In this document: one piece after another, positions 60,393 to 64,000 of the stretch
How positions within the stretch are numbered: the stretch's first letter is position 1
Layout: each line of letters opens with the position of its first letter
Source of the DNA: Elgaria multicarinata webbii
Lineage: Eukaryota > Chordata > Lepidosauria > Squamata > Anguidae
Direction of reading: 5' to 3'
NCBI RefSeq assembly: GCF_023053635.1
Contig: NC_086171.1
Location: 51,749,538-51,813,537 of the forward strand
Length of the DNA: 64,000 nucleotides
Program-made: the position numbers and the translations under genes
Notes under the pieces: model-generated
What the model was told of the DNA's origin: nothing
Seen by the model: the letters and a program-made list of their open reading frames with translations, nothing else
Database searches by the model: none

Positions 60393-60699
60393 AGTAGTAA
60401 TCGTTCTTTTACCCTCCTCTTTAATGTTATCGTATTTGCGCCTGCATTTAAGTTTTAAAAGTCCTTGCTGCTATTGCTGTTTGGTTTTTCTTTTTCTTTT
60501 ATGTAAACTGTTTTGAATAGAAAAAGCAGCCTACGAATGTTGGAAATAATGAACATTCTCGTTCGTTGTATTGTTGTATTATGAAAAAGCTGGCAATAGA
60601 GAAAGTGAAAGTGCGAGCCTAATAATTATGCAGTTCACTCGACCCTGGTACCAGAGTCTAACGTCGGGGGAAATGCTTCTGGTTGTGTGTGTTGGAGTG

Positions 60700-62017
60700 G
60701 GGGGCGGTGTCCTCAGTGTAAATATCAAATGCAGAGTCAGGCGTACCTAATTTCCATGGAAAAGAGCGCGCCTAACCCTGCGTGCGATCGGGCTTTCTCC
60801 TTGACCTGAACCAGACACCCTCGTCCTGGCGGCGGCGGCAGCTCCTCCTCGTCTTCTCTTCTACCTCGGCTCCATAGCCTCGATTCAACTACAATTGGGG
60901 GAACCACAACGATTCCAGCAGAGAGTCTGTTCTGCTGTTGCCACATGCGGTGACGTAGGCACACCAGTTTGAGGGTTTCTTTTTAATGATTGGTTGAAGA
61001 CGCGAACTGCGCGGCAGCCTCTCGCCTGTCATTGGATGGCGGAGGGAGAGGGAGGGAGGGTTTGGTGGCTGCGGTGGTTATGCCGGACGGGGGCAGCGCA
61101 GTTATTGTCTGAGGGTTTGGGCCTCGGCGCGGGCAGGGAACTGGTGGAGGTTGGGCCGGGCAGCCTTTTAAATCCTGGTTCCTCGGGCTCTGGCCCGTTT
61201 GAAACCACCTTGCGGGGGGGGGAGGGGCAGCAGACGCCTCCTCAGCTTCTTGCGGACGAGGCCCCCAAGCCGGGTCTGCCTACGACGACGCCCAACGTTA
61301 ACGTCGAGAGCGGCACCGGAACAGCAGCTGCTTCTTTTTTTCTTTTTTAAAATAATCTGCGACGTAACCTGGGCCCTCACGGGCCGGTTTCTAGTCGCTC
61401 TCTTCAGGCGCTGGCCGGTTTTTTTTTTAATTTTTAAAGATTGGTTTTAAACCAGCTCCAGCATGAATTAAACGTCTGTGGCCCTAAACGCGAGCTAGAG
61501 ACAGGGAGGAAGAAGTGGGTGGGTGGTGGTGGTGAGGGTGAGGTGTTCTGGGCGCGCGCGCGCGCGCGCACGGTAGCAGCTTGAAGGCAGCTGTATGTGT
61601 GGGGGGGGACGCGCGCGCGTGCGACGGAGCGAAGAGGTGGAAGGGGCTCGCGCTGTATGAGTGCGCGCGCGCGCGCGCCGCAAGACAAGAGTGAGGGTCT
61701 GTAAGAACGGGGGGGATTCGTCTCGTTGTGCGAATGTGTGTGCGCGCGCGCGCATTAGCGTGAGGGGAACCTTGGGGCTCGCTTGAGTGTGTGTGGGCGC
61801 GCGCTGGATGGGGAGAGATCTTTCTCTTGTGTAGAAGGACACCCGGCCCCCCGCGCCTCCCCCCCCCCTCGAATCTGCGGTGCATGAGAGAAGGGTGCGA
61901 GTGGGTTTGCAGTCTTGTGCCGGCCAGGGGTGCCTTCTCCCCCTTCCCCCACCCCACATTTTCTTTTTTTAGCCTTTTATATTTACAACTATTTATACTG
62001 AGGCAAAGGCCAAAAAA
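60700..62017 (+). promoter_or_regulatory. GC-rich promoter and 5' UTR region of TOP2B
   Basis: A CpG-rich block precedes the TOP2B start. Inverted CCAAT boxes (ATTGG) occur at 60989-60993 and 61031-61035. GC boxes, poly-T tracts and a cluster of alternating CG runs (61552-61805) follow. No TATA box is evident. The transcription start is not known from sequence. Long minus-strand reading frames here are a by-product of GC content. Confidence 0.6.
61552..61805. repeat. cluster of alternating CG tracts
   Basis: Five runs of alternating C and G (about 61552-61569, 61611-61621, 61663-61678, 61741-61753, 61798-61804), each 8-18 bases, recur every 53-75 bases and are mostly preceded by TGTGTG- or GAGTG-like sequence. 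They look like a degenerate minisatellite. Alternating CG is the classic Z-DNA-forming sequence. Confidence 0.75.
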
Positions 62018-62131
62018 ATGGCAAAATCAGGAGGCGGCGGCGGCGGCGGCGGTGGAGGAGGAGGAGGAGGTGGAGGTGGTGGCGGCGCAGGAGGCGGCGC
62101 AGGAGGCGGCAGCGGGGGTCTAACCTGGGTG
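62018..62131 (+). CDS. TOP2B: DNA topoisomerase II beta, first coding exon (partial gene)
   Basis: Encodes 38 residues: MAKS, then 19 Gly in a row, AGGGAGGGSGG and LTWV. The human protein begins MAKSGG, has a short Gly/Ala-rich stretch and reaches LTWV at residue 23, followed by an intron; here the donor is GTG|GTAAGT at 62132. The enzyme relaxes and decatenates DNA by passing one duplex through a transient double-strand break, and acts in the nuclei of post-mitotic cells. The start is supported by an A at -3 and G at +4 and an in-frame TAG at 61970. The ATPase domain and everything after it lie beyond the window. Human TOP2B has a five-residue alternative-splice insertion at this same junction. 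The Gly run is longer than in human. Confidence 0.92.
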
Positions 62132-64000
62132 GTAAGTTGCCTGGTATTTTCTCTCTATTTCTTCTCTCCCCGCTGTTGGTGCTTTCTTAACAGGCCTAGC
62201 CTGAAACGGGAGGCGGAAGGCCTCGGGGGAATAATGGAGGAGCAAAGATGCTTGTTGGGGTGGAGGATGGGGATAGGGATGCATGAAAGCAATGAGAGGT
62301 TGCTATCTTGAAGAGGTACGAGATGAGTTGGGGTTTCCAGGAAGAGAGTAGAGGCGATGGGAGTCGTGGCTTTGGTAGCATGGAGAAGCTCACATGTTAG
62401 GTTTTGGCGAGTGTGGCCTGCAAGGTTTGTTACTTCAGAGTGAATGAAGGCATGAGGCATCCACTTGTTTTAGTGGCTCTTGCTTTTAGTCGTTGTGCTT
62501 GACTGAAAGGTATGGATTACATGCCTGTTTTATTTGAGTTGATCTGGTAAGAAGAGAGAGTGAAGCCCCCTTCCTCTGATTATCCAGAGGGGAAGGATTC
62601 AGACAAATTAAAGGTTAGTGTTGAACTAGCAGGTGGAAAGGAAGCTGTCTCCATCTGGACCAATGCAGAGTTCACATGTGAAAAGGATTTTCCAGTATTC
62701 TAAAAGCTTTTGCTTTGTGACCTGTGGGTACATGTTTTTGTAACTTCATCTCCGTCTTCTGCTCTAAAATAAGTAAATCAAGAGAGGATAGCATTTTAGA
62801 TCTTTATATAAAAAATGTAAGAGGGTGAATGGTTTTGTAGCTCCGTTCCTATCACCTCCTACAGAATAAGTAAATCATTAAAGGATAATATTTTAGATAT
62901 TGATATGAAACTATAATAGGGTAAATCTAGAGTTAGTGGGAAGGAGAGAGTTAAATAATCCTGAGCAGGTGTGTTTTAAGAGCAAACTGCCTAAGTCAAG
63001 GTGTTAAAATTAGAGGTTGTGAGATGCTCTTCTAGCCCAGTTGAAAGAAATCCCTTTTCTTTCTGGAAAGACCCTAACAGGGAGGAGAAAGTTGAATAGA
63101 TATAGGTCTCTTAGCCAATCACTAATTTACTTCTATTTCTCTTGTTCAGCAGAGAGTTCAAACTAGGGTCACTTCCTTAATGTAACTGGCAAGAAAAGGC
63201 AACACAAGCAGTATGGTAGCAAAGCACCAGCTTCTTTTTCAAAGCAACTTTGTCATGTTCTGGAGGTTCATGTACCAATAAAAAAATAGTACCCTAATTT
63301 TATTTGGACTCTTCCTCTGGAAAAAAAAAGTTTTTGTACTCCCAGTTTTCTTGTAAAGGAAAGAGAGTCTTGGTGTTGCTGTTTCTTTCTAAATTGATAC
63401 AATAGCAGATCATATATGTGTCCTAGAAAATGTATTTATAAATAGTGTCAACCACACATTAAACTAAGGGATACTAAGATTACTTATAAAATACTTGAGT
63501 CTTCACTAATAAGAAGGCTAGGTCCATTTCAGCACTGGACTGTGTGTTTTTATGACAATGGCAAACTGTTCGTCATTCTTGTGGTGTTTTTTCTGTAGGA
63601 GCAATTGATGTTTGCAAAGAGAACAACAGATATTTGTGTAAAATGCCCCAGTCTGCTTTGTCAAGGAGTCAATTGGATCACACAAGTAGATCTATGAGCG
63701 AAGAAGGGCTGCTGCTTTCTATGGCAATGGAACCCACCTTCTCATGAGTAGATCAACTTAAAGATCGATATGCTTGCTATTTGAAACAATAGGCTGCAAA
63801 CAATCGGCAGGTCCACTTAAAAGTAAATGGGCAAAATCCAATGGGATGCTTAGGCCCCATCAATTCTCTACCATCCGACCAATTTTGTTGCACAGGCAGC
63901 CCTCACTGCTTGCGCAATAGCAACTTAACACTTCTAGGGCAACCTGAAACAAGCGCAAACGCTTGTTTCTGGAAGATCAGCCTCCTTCTAGAAATGAGTG
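62132..64000 (+). other. TOP2B: TOP2B intron 1 (start)
   Basis: No second exon (human continuation TLFDQ) is present. The sequence is mostly unique and AT-moderate; no full-length mobile element is recognised. Confidence 0.6.

Larger units (their letters stand above)
48262..60699. other. NGLY1-TOP2B intergenic region
   Basis: No host exon is recognised in 12.4 kb. Named elements are listed separately; the main blocks without a recognised element are about 48.6-49.4, 52.6-54.4, 55.2-57.1 and 60.4-60.7 kb. A probable repeat at about 53600-53895 starts and ends with GGGCCAGCCCT. Confidence 0.55.

Noticed and set aside
61484-61959. Minus-strand frames of 154-157 codons upstream of TOP2B
   Set aside because: They are Ala/Arg/His/Pro-rich by-products of CG and GT tracts in the promoter region.
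63595-63700. TTTTCTGTAG acceptor-like site as TOP2B exon 2
   Set aside because: The following sequence does not encode the expected TLFDQ continuation and soon hits stops.

Overview
The window is a piece of vertebrate nuclear DNA, most likely from a squamate reptile. The genes have vertebrate exon-intron structure. The background is CR1 and L2 LINE fragments, tRNA-derived SINEs, many short palindromic DNA-transposon relics and a DIRS-type retroelement, a mixture typical of lizards and snakes. The species cannot be read from the sequence.

Three host genes are present: OXSM (minus strand), NGLY1 (plus) and the first coding exon of TOP2B (plus). As I recall, this order and these orientations match the human 3p24 neighbourhood. 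OXSM encodes the mitochondrial beta-ketoacyl-ACP synthase. Its two coding exons are at 8117-9102 and 5571-5973, and a splice acceptor just upstream of the start codon implies a non-coding first exon nearer 12 kb. NGLY1 encodes cytosolic peptide:N-glycanase. It is complete in 12 coding exons between 12447 and 48261, giving 641 codons plus stop with all catalytic and zinc residues in place. OXSM and NGLY1 are divergent and apparently share a CpG-rich promoter at about 12.0-12.6 kb. TOP2B (DNA topoisomerase II beta) starts at 62018 behind a GC-rich upstream region, and its first intron runs off the right edge.

Region by region: 1-5570 is repeat-rich sequence beyond the 3' end of OXSM; 5571-9127 is OXSM; about 9.1-12.0 kb is its 5' intron; about 12.0-12.6 kb is the divergent promoter; 12.4-48.3 kb is NGLY1, whose introns carry most of the mobile elements; 48.3-60.7 kb is intergenic with L1, L2, SINE, R4/Dong-like LINE and tandem-repeat material; 60.7-62.1 kb is the TOP2B promoter and first coding exon; the rest is TOP2B intron 1.

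The most striking structures are a DIRS-like tyrosine-recombinase retroelement with inverted termini and an internal complementary region inside NGLY1 intron 6 (about 31648-37620), a 385-bp GC-rich near-perfect palindrome in intron 8 (41571-41955), a GC-AG splice site in NGLY1 intron 11, and a series of alternating CG tracts just upstream of TOP2B. I found no evidence of an undescribed multi-gene system. The three host genes serve separate functions (mitochondrial fatty-acid synthesis, deglycosylation in ER-associated degradation, DNA topology) and form no pathway.
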